Positions 1-7,395 of a stretch of DNA of 24,358 nucleotides are shown piece by piece. A program made the translations under genes and the position numbers. Position 1 is the stretch's first letter. The number at the start of each line of letters is the position of its first letter. This stretch comes from a virus. Location of the stretch: positions 1-24,358 of the IMG/VR virus record IMGVR_UViG_3300017528_000498. One strand, given 5' to 3'. The notes under the pieces are model-generated. The model saw only the letters and a program-made list of their open reading frames with translations. It was not told the DNA's origin and did not search any database.

Positions 1-206
1 TATTTATCTAGCAACTGCCCAGACTCACCAACAAATGGGGATCCCTCAATATCTTCGTGTTTCCCCGGAGCCTCCCCGATAATCAGGATCTGAGCATCTG
101 GATTACCGTACCCAAAAACTACGTTCTTTCTAGTTGCTCCTAGCTTGCAGGCATAGCAATTAGCCCATCCCTGCTGCATTTGAGTCAGCCAGGCAACTTT
201 ATCCAT
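1..206 (-). CDS. Family-4-type Fe-S uracil-DNA glycosylase, C-terminus cut by window edge
   Basis: The first 68 or so residues of a gene running off the left edge. Seen: a start ATG at 206-204 preceded by a strong GAGGAG Shine-Dalgarno, two bases after the helicase stop. The protein has a CYAC pair (C17, C20), the first two Fe-S ligands expected in family 4/5 uracil-DNA glycosylases. This is followed by [12 protein letters not shown] and [11 protein letters not shown], the catalytic/uracil-pocket block of that family. Family knowledge: these enzymes excise uracil from DNA as the first step of base excision repair. Inference: it repairs deaminated cytosine or excludes dUMP from the phage (or host) DNA, and is co-transcribed with the helicase. 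The remaining Cys ligands and the C-terminal His motif lie outside the window, so a UdgX-like or other superfamily member cannot be excluded. Confidence 0.88.
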   Translation of the reverse strand, partial: MDKVAWLTQMQQGWANCYACKLGATRKNVVFGYGNPDAQILIIGEAPGKHEDIEGSPFVGESGQLLDK

Positions 207-208
207 AG

Positions 209-1597
209 CTACTCCTCTATAAGCGGAACTGGAAGATCGACATATGGGATCTTCCATCCCCTAAGTGTTTTCTTAAGTTGATAAATCATTCCTCTGAATC
301 TTTCAATGTTTTTATCATCAAAAATTACGACGATAGGCTGACGCTTATTAGGGTGTGGTCTTTGAACTCTCCCCAACATTTGTTGCAAGTCATTGGGGGA
401 ACTTAGAGGGGTAAGAATAAAAAGAGCGTCCAAGGCATCATCGCTTAGACACTCCTTGCCCAGCTTCTCGATAACAAACCCGAGCCTGCTTTCCCGTACC
501 ATTGAGATACGATCTTCTGCAGGCGTCTCAGAGATTACCAGCGCTGAAGATGGAAATTTAGTATTTAGGTTCCTTAGCAGGTCTTTGGAGTGACTGATAC
601 AAAGTATCTTGCGCCCAGAATCCAGCGCCTCACGAATGCAGAACTCCCGAAGTTTCAAGCTTCTCGGATTCGACCCAAGAGCAGTTCTAAGTTTTGAAAC
701 ACTCACCTCTCCCGCCTTATCCCTAGCTTCCTTAGAATTTTCATTGATGATGACGTCGGTCTCTTGGAAATACACTTCTGGAATCAGCGGTTGCTCGAGA
801 TCTTTGTAGAAAATGTCGCCTACGTGGTAATGGTATACCCACTGTCTCTGGTCCAGCCGATCCGCAGTTGCAGTAAGTCCAAACCGTAGGCCAGTTACAA
901 GCGGGGCTGATAGAACAAACCAGGGGGCTGATAAATGGTGAACCTCATCAAACCATACAGACCCAAACCATGACGAAAATCCTACGGGGATTTCCCCCTC
1001 TTTTGCTCGTCCGGCAAGGGTCTGTATGGTCGCTATCGTTATAGGTCGTTTCCAATCGGAGATCTGTGCCTGAAATTCCCCTATCTTCTCCCCTGAGGGT
1101 AGTGCAAGATGTTGGGCAATCTCCCCTCGCCAATGTTCTAACTGAACCCCATCATTCACAACGATTAGAGAAGGAACTCCTAGCTCAGCAATCTTTTTAA
1201 GAGCAAGGACCGTTTTGCCCTTACCACAGGCTAGATTTAGAATCCCTCCTCTGGCTTGCTGTAGAGAATCCCATGCCTTACTTTGCTCTTCTGTTCTCCA
1301 CTTTATACGATCTGTTATATGAGTACGAGTAAAGTACTGTGGAGTTAGATCTACAAAAGGAAAGCAAAAATCATTGTATTGCTCTGGTTTAAGGAACTCC
1401 CGAGGCACAATGATATGATGATCCGTCATATCCCAGAATTTGGTTAATACTGGGTCACCCTTCTTTGCTTCCCAATACTGTAAAGCATTTTGTACTGCAT
1501 CTACCCTTATCAATGCCTTCGGGAGCCACAACATGGTAGACACGTAAGCAGTGTCCGGTCGCTTCTTTACTAAGCTATATGCTTCCGTGTCATGCAT
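209..1597 (-). CDS. Superfamily 2 DNA/RNA helicase (DExH type)
   Basis: A 462-residue helicase. Motifs seen in order: an N-terminal region of about 100 residues, a Q-rich lead-in, Walker A ACGKGKT (123-129), DEVH box (217-220), motif III LTATADR (241-247), motif IV-like ILCISHS (331-337) and motif [11 protein letters not shown] (405-413). These are the two RecA-like lobes of an SF2 ATPase; the spacing and the single-lobe N-terminal extension recall phage UvsW-like and XPB-like helicases. Role inferred: ATP-driven remodelling of branched DNA or RNA in replication, recombination or repair. The start ATG has AGAGG six bases upstream. It sits between the proline-rich gene (gap of 7 bases) and the glycosylase (gap of 2), so all three are probably one operon. 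No nuclease or zinc domain is visible. Confidence 0.92.
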   Translation of the reverse strand: MHDTEAYSLVKKRPDTAYVSTMLWLPKALIRVDAVQNALQYWEAKKGDPVLTKFWDMTDHHIIVPREFLKPEQYNDFCFPFVDLTPQYFTRTHITDRIKWRTEEQSKAWDSLQQARGGILNLACGKGKTVLALKKIAELGVPSLIVVNDGVQLEHWRGEIAQHLALPSGEKIGEFQAQISDWKRPITIATIQTLAGRAKEGEIPVGFSSWFGSVWFDEVHHLSAPWFVLSAPLVTGLRFGLTATADRLDQRQWVYHYHVGDIFYKDLEQPLIPEVYFQETDVIINENSKEARDKAGEVSVSKLRTALGSNPRSLKLREFCIREALDSGRKILCISHSKDLLRNLNTKFPSSALVISETPAEDRISMVRESRLGFVIEKLGKECLSDDALDALFILTPLSSPNDLQQMLGRVQRPHPNKRQPIVVIFDDKNIERFRGMIYQLKKTLRGWKIPYVDLPVPLIEE

Positions 1598-1604
1598 GTT
1601 GCCT

Positions 1605-2141
1605 CTATTTTTTATTCGGTGGCCATCTCCATAAACCTAGAAAAGCTGCTAGTTCATGAAACAAGATTTGCCCTAACCTAAGTATCATATGCTTACCCAA
1701 TCTCTCTATAACCGTCTCGCCTGGATAAGGAGAATAGTATTGGGTGAAATACGGAGAATGCGGAGAATTAGGTGCTAAATTGTTTGATGCTGGCATCACC
1801 TGTGGTGTAGACTGAGGTGCCATCTGAGGCTGCGGAACAAATGCCATCGAAGTAGGAGGAGCCGATAACGCTTGATAGGCTGGAATAGTAGGCGCCTGTG
1901 CTGTCCCCAATCTGATAGGCTGTTGCTGGGGAAATGGCGACGGTAGCTGCGGCCAGGTTTGCTGAGGTAATGGAGCTGATGGATACATTGGTAGAGATAC
2001 TGCCCCTGGAGTGTTGTTATTACGAAAGAAAGTCGGTTTGCAGGACAACCTATACTCACATTGGTTCATGCACTCCTTGTCACTCTCGTCGTACTGACGC
2101 CCCCAACAGGGTGGCGCTGAGGGTGGTTTCTGGTCGATCAA
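1605..2141 (-). CDS. Proline/glutamine-rich hypothetical protein with N-terminal Cys cluster
   Basis: A 178-residue protein of unrecognised family. The start chosen is TTG at 2141-2139, because AAGGAG lies eight bases upstream and no in-frame ATG is near. Seen: four cysteines at 12, 24, 28 and 34 inside a short charged segment, a plausible zinc or metal site. A long low-complexity stretch rich in Pro, Gln, Ser and Ala (about 45-140) follows, then a C-terminal hydrophobic/amphipathic segment (about 146-174) containing Leu-, Trp- and Phe-rich stretches. The layout suggests a metal-binding head, a disordered linker and a binding or membrane-touching tail. It leads the helicase-glycosylase operon. 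Inference only: it may be an adaptor for the helicase. Confidence is high that it is a gene because of the SD and operon position, low for function. Confidence 0.7.
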   Translation of the reverse strand: MIDQKPPSAPPCWGRQYDESDKECMNQCEYRLSCKPTFFRNNNTPGAVSLPMYPSAPLPQQTWPQLPSPFPQQQPIRLGTAQAPTIPAYQALSAPPTSMAFVPQPQMAPQSTPQVMPASNNLAPNSPHSPYFTQYYSPYPGETVIERLGKHMILRLGQILFHELAAFLGLWRWPPNKK

Positions 2142-2169
2142 GAATGATTCTCCTTAGCAAAAGAAACGT

Positions 2170-2185
2170 CAGGCAAATCTGCCTG
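2170..2185. repeat. Perfect inverted repeat, 6-bp stem, loop of 4
   Basis: CAGGCA and TGCCTG separated by AATC. On the minus strand it lies in the leader of the proline-rich gene, and is followed by TTTCTTTT shortly before the AAGGAG site. That arrangement resembles a weak attenuator, or a hairpin that could mask the ribosome site. Confidence 0.5.
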
Positions 2186-2264
2186 CGTACAGTCTTATCC
2201 CTTGGATGCTACTAATTTGATTGTCAGTTTGGCTTTGCAAACAGGCCCTTAAACCCGTAGGATG

Positions 2265-2279
2265 ACGGAAGAGTTCCGT
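2265..2279. repeat. Perfect inverted repeat, 6-bp stem, 3-base loop, next to a Shine-Dalgarno site
   Basis: ACGGAA-GAG-TTCCGT ends three bases before the GGAG at 2283-2286 that serves the gene at 2293. It could form a small stable RNA or single-strand DNA hairpin. The role is unknown: translational control or a polymerase recognition site are both possible. Confidence 0.5.
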
Positions 2280-2292
2280 ATTGGAGCACAAG

Positions 2293-3702
2293 ATGAACAA
2301 GTTCGCTGGCTTGGTTATTGATTCTTATGATGATATGGATGGGGCGTTAATTCGCTCTATGTTGGAGTTATCTAGCATCCCAGACTTCATTAAGTCTGCG
2401 GAGCATCTAGATCCAGCTCAGGCAAATAACTTACCAGATGATAATTACGCCTTAGTTCTTTTGGACCGAGGCATGAAGATGAGAAAGTACGCTACTATTG
2501 ATAAGGGCAATACTGCCTTGTCAGTGATGTACCTTTTGAAGCAAGCTCATTATCTTCCAGAGGCTGCTGTTAAAATAGCAGCTCAGAATCTAATAGAAGC
2601 ATGTGAGAGATTTGGGCTCGATGTACCTCCCCAGCTTAAGCTAGCGGCCTCGACTGGAGTTAGTGGTATATCTGGAGAGTCTCAACATCCTTATTTTCGC
2701 CAAACCTATAATAAGCAAGTTCAAGCTCCTATGAAGGAGCCTAAAAAGGAAAGCGACACGAATCCTCAGCTAGGTAAGGGCGATGCTAATCAGGATGTCC
2801 GTAAGAGGACTAATATGGAGCCTGTAATGGGCACCAATTTTATGGAGCTTCCCCCCTTCTCTACAAAAGAGAGATTTGCAGATTCGCAGGGGACATCTAT
2901 TGATCATGAGAAACTCGCCGAAGCTGACCGAGATACTATGCATATGTTCAGTATGGGAGTAGAAACCAAGAAGCGAAATTGGCGTACTTCTCCCTATGTA
3001 GATGTAGCAGATTGGGAGCCCGGAGCTGATTTGATGCACAAGCATGCATCAGCTCGACGTACACTTCTAAATGGTAAGTACCCTGTTGATTCGTATGAGC
3101 AAGTAAAGCTGGCGGAAACTTACTTTCAAGAGAATCAGACAGCCTTCCATCCAAAAGATCGCCGCACATATTGTGTTAAGCTGGCAGCTCGTGCAGATGA
3201 ATTGGGTATTGAGCTTGATGACTCAGTAAAGAAGTATGCTGCAGACGGATATGGTAGTGCAGTATCCTCCTTTGTGAATTTTAGAAAGCAGTATGTTTCT
3301 GATGACCTCCACCCTGTTCTCGATACTCTGTTGGAGAAACAAGCTTACGTTAAGCCCGAGACTTTTGCAGAGGCTCTAGAAGAGTTTGATAAATTAGCGC
3401 ATATCAACCACCTGTGGGATGGTCAAATCCCCGATCCTTGGAGATCTACCTTTGGTGTGACATTGGAGAAGATCGCTGAAGAAGAATGGCGATGGGACAA
3501 TAATGGGGTACGAGTCTGTGAAGGAGATCTGGAAAACCTAGCGACCAACGGACGCCATCTAGTAAAGAGGACCTTTGGTGACAAGTTTGCCGAAGGATTT
3601 TGTGATAGCCCCAAAACCTTTTTTGAAGCTCTACCGTTACCCAATAAGTTGGTATTAGGGCGTCTGGCAATGGACCGGTATAGTGGCACTGGAACTGAAT
3701 AA
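2293..3702 (+). CDS. Hypothetical protein, probably virion-associated
   Basis: A 469-residue acidic protein of no recognised family, first gene of the rightward structural operon. Start: ATG at 2293, with GGAG six bases upstream. The in-frame TTG at 2281 would add four residues but has no better ribosome site. Seen: a helical N-terminal part (1-120), a polar low-complexity linker (about 135-175) and a helical C-terminal half. There is no signal peptide, membrane segment or metal site. The phrases KLA, KIA and KYA recur through the C-terminal half. The next gene begins after three bases and the portal gene is the fourth in the run. Inference from position: head, neck or scaffold-related virion protein. 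An enzymatic role cannot be excluded, but no catalytic motif is visible. Confidence 0.75.
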   Translation: MNKFAGLVIDSYDDMDGALIRSMLELSSIPDFIKSAEHLDPAQANNLPDDNYALVLLDRGMKMRKYATIDKGNTALSVMYLLKQAHYLPEAAVKIAAQNLIEACERFGLDVPPQLKLAASTGVSGISGESQHPYFRQTYNKQVQAPMKEPKKESDTNPQLGKGDANQDVRKRTNMEPVMGTNFMELPPFSTKERFADSQGTSIDHEKLAEADRDTMHMFSMGVETKKRNWRTSPYVDVADWEPGADLMHKHASARRTLLNGKYPVDSYEQVKLAETYFQENQTAFHPKDRRTYCVKLAARADELGIELDDSVKKYAADGYGSAVSSFVNFRKQYVSDDLHPVLDTLLEKQAYVKPETFAEALEEFDKLAHINHLWDGQIPDPWRSTFGVTLEKIAEEEWRWDNNGVRVCEGDLENLATNGRHLVKRTFGDKFAEGFCDSPKTFFEALPLPNKLVLGRLAMDRYSGTGTE

Positions 3703-3705
3703 AAA

Positions 3706-4668
3706 ATGCTTGCTAAGACTCCAGAAGACCTCTTCTACGAAGGACTGCTAGGTCCTAGGCTTCATAAGGAAGCTGAGGTTGCAGCTCCTACTCCAGAATC
3801 TAGAGAACCAGCTCCATCAGAAACTGATCCTGGAGACAAGGCTCAGCAACTAATTTTTCGCCAAGTTACTAAGTCTAATCTCTTTTCCCATCCTGAGGCT
3901 CATCCCTACGTTCTCGATTTAGCTCTTATTAAGACCTTCAACCTTGAGTGGTTTGAGTGGGAGCCAGATACCGTATTTCAAGAGATAAAGACGACATTTA
4001 ATACCAGTATCGCGGATATCAATAGAGTGAAGATAATGTCTACCATGACTCTTCATATTGTTGATACGGCTTGGGAGAGCTGGGAAATCTTTGAAAGTAC
4101 GATACATGCATTAAATGGTGTTATACCGAATCCTAGATATATGAACCCGTGCGACGTTGATTCTCTGATGGCTGGTGTAGACATCATTAATGACATTCGT
4201 AAAGAAGAGTTCAATGACGAGATTGGAAGATATGTAGCTGCTTGCTTCATGAATGATGAGATCAGCTATGCTCCTACTCCTTTAGATTTTTGCCAGCCTT
4301 ACCTATCTCAATTACGATATCGCTGTGCCCATTGTGGAAAGCATGGAAGCGCTCTTCCCCCTTTCAACGGACATTGCGATTCCTGCTCGGCTAAATTTCA
4401 ACACGAGCACCCCTTCAGCTTTAAAAATGCAGATTGGGCTAGGGATGATACTAAGGACGTTCATTATTATCTAGGACTGGACTTTCAAGATACGAAAAAG
4501 CGCTTTGATGAGCTTGTTGATCTCCCGGCCGAAAAGATATCTATTCAAGAAACTCCAAGTGACATTGAAGCAGCTAAATTGATTACTGCTTATGACTATA
4601 TGGAACTTCGTCGTAAGCAGAAAAATCAACAGCTAACAGACCTAAAAACCTGGTTAGGGGCCTCATGA
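3706..4668 (+). CDS. Hypothetical protein with CX2C...CX2C zinc ribbon
   Basis: A 320-residue protein of unknown family, starting three bases after the preceding stop and ending in an ATGA overlap with the next gene. Seen: a charged, Pro/Glu-rich linker at about 23-48, a mainly helical middle part, then a compact metal-binding site with C207, C210, C224 and C227 (CX2C, 13 residues, CX2C), and a charged helical C-terminus rich in Lys and Gln. The zinc ribbon is directly visible; its ligand, whether nucleic acid or protein, is not. Position just before the portal suggests a packaging, neck or head-completion role. It has no ATPase motifs, so it is not the large terminase. Confidence 0.75.
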   Translation: MLAKTPEDLFYEGLLGPRLHKEAEVAAPTPESREPAPSETDPGDKAQQLIFRQVTKSNLFSHPEAHPYVLDLALIKTFNLEWFEWEPDTVFQEIKTTFNTSIADINRVKIMSTMTLHIVDTAWESWEIFESTIHALNGVIPNPRYMNPCDVDSLMAGVDIINDIRKEEFNDEIGRYVAACFMNDEISYAPTPLDFCQPYLSQLRYRCAHCGKHGSALPPFNGHCDSCSAKFQHEHPFSFKNADWARDDTKDVHYYLGLDFQDTKKRFDELVDLPAEKISIQETPSDIEAAKLITAYDYMELRRKQKNQQLTDLKTWLGAS

Positions 4669-5255
4669 TCGACGATACCACTATAGATGCATTTGGTGAC
4701 GAGCTTGCCAAAATTTCAGGTATGATTGGAAACATGGGCAAGGCTATCACCCAATCCGTTCGTACGGGGTGGAACAAGCCTTTGGGACTATGGGAGAAAG
4801 CAAAGCATGTAGAAGGTCCACTGAAGGGTAAGGGTGTGATGGATGCAGCTGGAAAACAGGTCTGGAAGAAACGTCCGGATGCAACCTTTATGGGTCAAGG
4901 TAAATATACAAAGTATTTACCTATTGGGGATAAAGCGATAAATTCTGCAGTAATTGCTAGTGGTGTTCCTGGCGCGGTCGCTAAAGAAGATCCCCAAGGA
5001 GCCGGACGTTCTAGGGCGGAACGCATATCTGGTCTCGCAGGTGGAACTATTGGGATGCTCGCTGGACAAGGTGCTATGTCCCATATACCGATTAAGGGTT
5101 TGGGGATCACCCGATCTATTGTAGGAGGTTTGGGAGGCGGTATCATTGGCGAACGAATGGCTACTGGTCCCTTTCGCCGAGCTAGGGCTGAAATGCCTCC
5201 TGTTCCTCAAGCCGAACAAAGTCAACAACCAGTCCCTAATGGAGTTGCCGCGTGA
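4665..5255 (+). CDS. Gly-rich, membrane-like small protein preceding the portal
   Basis: A 196-residue protein whose ATG overlaps the previous stop (ATGA) and whose stop overlaps the portal start (GTGA), so translation is probably coupled on both sides. The N-terminus carries FGDELAKIS. The middle is basic. Residues about 124-163 form a Gly/Ala/Ile-rich stretch with small-residue packing like that of membrane-inserting or glycine-zipper segments. The tail is Pro/Gln-rich. No family is recognised. Inference: a minor virion protein, possibly one that enters or crosses the host membrane during DNA delivery. A second protein in this window (22369-23193) has a similar Gly/Ala/Ile C-terminus, which supports a shared membrane role. 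Confidence 0.7.
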   Translation: MIDDTTIDAFGDELAKISGMIGNMGKAITQSVRTGWNKPLGLWEKAKHVEGPLKGKGVMDAAGKQVWKKRPDATFMGQGKYTKYLPIGDKAINSAVIASGVPGAVAKEDPQGAGRSRAERISGLAGGTIGMLAGQGAMSHIPIKGLGITRSIVGGLGGGIIGERMATGPFRRARAEMPPVPQAEQSQQPVPNGVAA

Positions 5256-7312
5256 CAGGAACTAACGGACTGGGATTTATTGGAAACACGTCGAGATTCG
5301 ATTCGTTCCATAATCAAAATCAAAACGGTACCATGCGGTACCCAAGCCCGTTCTTTGACATCGGGCATACCTATCTCCCAACGAGCGTCAAGCAGATGTT
5401 CCGTTGGTGTAGGTACTATTTTCTCGTCAATCCATTGATCAACGCTGTCACCTACAAGATGGCAGAATACCCAATCACTAAGATACAGGTTCAGGAAGCT
5501 GATTCCGTACTCCGTGATAAGTGGACTAAATTTATTGATACGGGCTTAAAACTACGTAGTACCCTTATAGAGATTGGGTTAGATTTTCATTGCTACGGTA
5601 ACACATTCATTACACTCCACTTCCCTATTCAGAAGTATCTGATTTGCTCAAACTGCAAAGCTAAGCAGCTAGCCTCTAGAGCCATCTATAAGTTTAGAAA
5701 CTTCAGATATTACCTAGCATGTCCGAGCTGCAACGTTACTGCAGAAGCTGGTGTAGATGACCTAAATGTCAAAGATCTTCACGGTATCAAAATAGTTCGT
5801 TGGAATCCAGAGAACATCACCGTTGAGCATAATGAAGTTACGGGAAAGACCGATTACTTCTTCGACATACCTATCTCGCTAAAGAATGCGATTATGATGG
5901 GTAAGCGCCATGTCATAGAATCTATTCCTAACGAGTTCATACTGGCACTTCGAGAATCTAAGACTATCAAGTTCCGTGATGGAGAGGTTTTCCATTTTAA
6001 GCGCCCTACTCTATCCGAGAAGGATCAAGGTTGGGGAATACCTCTTATCCTACCGGTATTGAAGGATAGCTATTACCTACAGGTACTTCGTAAGGCTCAA
6101 GAATGTATTGCTCAGCAGTATATTGTTCCGTTGCGAGTGCTCTTCCCACAAGCAGGTAGTGGAACATCTGATCCTTATTCTACTATTGATCTCAGCTTGT
6201 GGCGGCGTCGTATTGAGGCAGAGATCGAGAAGTGGAAGCTAGACCAGAACTACATACCGATCCTACCTATCCCCATTGGTAACGAAACCATCGGTGGAGA
6301 GGGTAAAGCGCTGATGCTTCATCAGGAGATGAGGGCCTGGTCGGAGCAAATTGTTGCAGGCATGCATGTTCCTATTGAATTCATCTTCGGAGGATTGCAG
6401 TATTCGGGCTCAAATGTATCTATGCGGATGCTGGAAAACCAGTTCGATGGTTACCGCACAGATCTGCTTATATTCTGCCGTGACTTCGTTCTGAAGCGAA
6501 TTGCGAACTTCATGGAATGGCCCGCTCCTGATATTGAATTCTCTAGATTCCGTATGGCGGACGATCTTCAGCGTTCTGCCCTTATTATGCAGGCAAATCA
6601 GGCTATGAAGGTATCCGATACTACGTTCCTTAACGAGCTTGAGCTTGATCTGGTCCAAGAAGAGAAGTACAAGGCTTCCGAGCTTAGCAAGCAGCTGGAG
6701 AACAATCGTAAAACTCAGATCGCTAATGCTCAGCTTCAGGGTGAGCTACAGATCATCAGTGCTCGTTACCAGGCACAAGCAATGCGGATCATGGGAACTG
6801 TTGCTCCTGGGGCAATGCCTACACTTCCAAATAACCCAGGAAGCTTTGGATCAAGTGTTGGTGGGGCAACTATGGACGGGGATCCGACATCTGCTGGTAA
6901 TTCCCTTCCAGGTGGGGGACAGCCCGCCTCAGGTGCTACACAACAACCGTTACAAGGAGAACAGGCAGCACCGGGTATGCCTGAAGGCGCGACAGTTTAT
7001 CCCGAGAATGCGGACAAACCTCCAGCTGAGGGACTCCCTCCAGAAGTTCAGTCGCCTCTCAACATGACCCAAGCAGGTGGCCAGATGAACGCCTTGTATT
7101 TGGCGAGACGGGCTGCTACTGATCTTGGGAAGATGGATGGCATGCAGCGACAGCTCGCACTAATGAATCTGCAGGTTTCCAACCCCAAGCTCTCCGGAGT
7201 AGTTCTCTCGATCATGCAAGGAGAGAAGGGATCTCAGACAGATAACCTGGATCCGATGCAGAGTCCGCTGCCTCAACAGAAGCCGCCACGCAGACAAGTC
7301 TCCCTCGGCTAA
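5252..7312 (+). CDS. Phage portal protein with inserted zinc ribbon
   Basis: A 686-residue protein that would form the dodecameric DNA gate at the capsid vertex. Seen: an N-terminal segment typical of portals (FRWCRYYFLVNPLINAV, then MAEYPITKI, about 50-80), a wing/clip part with WNPENITVEHNEVTG and FHFKRP, and the helical core GMHVPIEFIFGGLQYSGSN followed by NQFDGYR and a long helix with RDFVLKRIANFM. Cysteines C132, C135, C157 and C160 make a rubredoxin-like zinc ribbon in the wing. The C-terminus from about 520 to 625 is Gly/Pro/Gln-rich and probably disordered. The start is GTG in a GTGA overlap with the previous gene. Recognised by pattern rather than a search; the alternative is another large capsid-vertex protein. 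Confidence 0.8.
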   Translation: MTGTNGLGFIGNTSRFDSFHNQNQNGTMRYPSPFFDIGHTYLPTSVKQMFRWCRYYFLVNPLINAVTYKMAEYPITKIQVQEADSVLRDKWTKFIDTGLKLRSTLIEIGLDFHCYGNTFITLHFPIQKYLICSNCKAKQLASRAIYKFRNFRYYLACPSCNVTAEAGVDDLNVKDLHGIKIVRWNPENITVEHNEVTGKTDYFFDIPISLKNAIMMGKRHVIESIPNEFILALRESKTIKFRDGEVFHFKRPTLSEKDQGWGIPLILPVLKDSYYLQVLRKAQECIAQQYIVPLRVLFPQAGSGTSDPYSTIDLSLWRRRIEAEIEKWKLDQNYIPILPIPIGNETIGGEGKALMLHQEMRAWSEQIVAGMHVPIEFIFGGLQYSGSNVSMRMLENQFDGYRTDLLIFCRDFVLKRIANFMEWPAPDIEFSRFRMADDLQRSALIMQANQAMKVSDTTFLNELELDLVQEEKYKASELSKQLENNRKTQIANAQLQGELQIISARYQAQAMRIMGTVAPGAMPTLPNNPGSFGSSVGGATMDGDPTSAGNSLPGGGQPASGATQQPLQGEQAAPGMPEGATVYPENADKPPAEGLPPEVQSPLNMTQAGGQMNALYLARRAATDLGKMDGMQRQLALMNLQVSNPKLSGVVLSIMQGEKGSQTDNLDPMQSPLPQQKPPRRQVSLG

Positions 7313-7348
7313 AAAATCTAGAAACCGTGGCATAAGGGTTGGCAAACA

Positions 7349-7372
7349 CCCATGTCATGGGCTTTTTGTTTT
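7349..7372 (+). terminator. Rho-independent terminator after the portal operon
   Basis: A CCCAT stem with a GTC loop and ATGGG, followed by CTTTTTGTTTT. Flanking AAACA and TGTTT can extend the pairing. It lies 36 bases after the portal stop and before the ribosome site of the reductase, so it separates the structural run from nrdJ. The stem is short, so termination may be partial. Confidence 0.6.
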
Positions 7373-7380
7373 GTCCCTAC

Positions 7381-7385
7381 GGAGG
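7381..7385 (+). promoter_or_regulatory. Shine-Dalgarno site that fixes the nrdJ start
   Basis: GGAGG is ten bases before ATG at 7396. It decides against the longer in-frame reading from TTG at 7339, which would run through the terminator hairpin and add 19 residues not typical of the family. Confidence 0.75.
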
Positions 7386-7395
7386 TCGCATTCCA

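Larger units (their letters stand above)
2142..2292. promoter_or_regulatory. Divergent control region with three inverted repeats
   Basis: This gap separates the leftward repair operon from the rightward structural operon, so promoters for both must lie in or near it. It holds three perfect small palindromes: CAGGCA/TGCCTG (2170-2185, loop 4), GTTTG/CAAAC (2227-2242, loop 6) and ACGGAA/TTCCGT (2265-2279, loop 3). I see no convincing sigma70 promoter on the plus strand; the best is a weak TTGCAA, 17 bases, TAGGAT. On the minus strand the first hairpin is followed by a T-rich run just before the Shine-Dalgarno site, which could act as an attenuator. The placement is seen; the regulatory role is inferred. 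Confidence 0.5.

Noticed and set aside
2281-2292. TTG start four codons upstream of the first structural gene
   Set aside because: The GGAG at 2283-2286 lies within those codons and is correctly spaced for ATG 2293.
6639-7067. 142-codon plus-strand frame inside the portal gene
   Set aside because: Out-of-frame shadow over the portal helix and low-complexity tail, with no ribosome site.
7339-7395. Longer nrdJ reading starting at TTG 7339
   Set aside because: It would run through the terminator hairpin and lacks a ribosome site, while ATG 7396 has GGAGG upstream and gives the usual family N-terminus.
7313-7395. Cobalamin riboswitch before nrdJ
   Set aside because: The gap is only 83 bases and is mostly a terminator; it is too short for that element and no B12-box pattern was seen.
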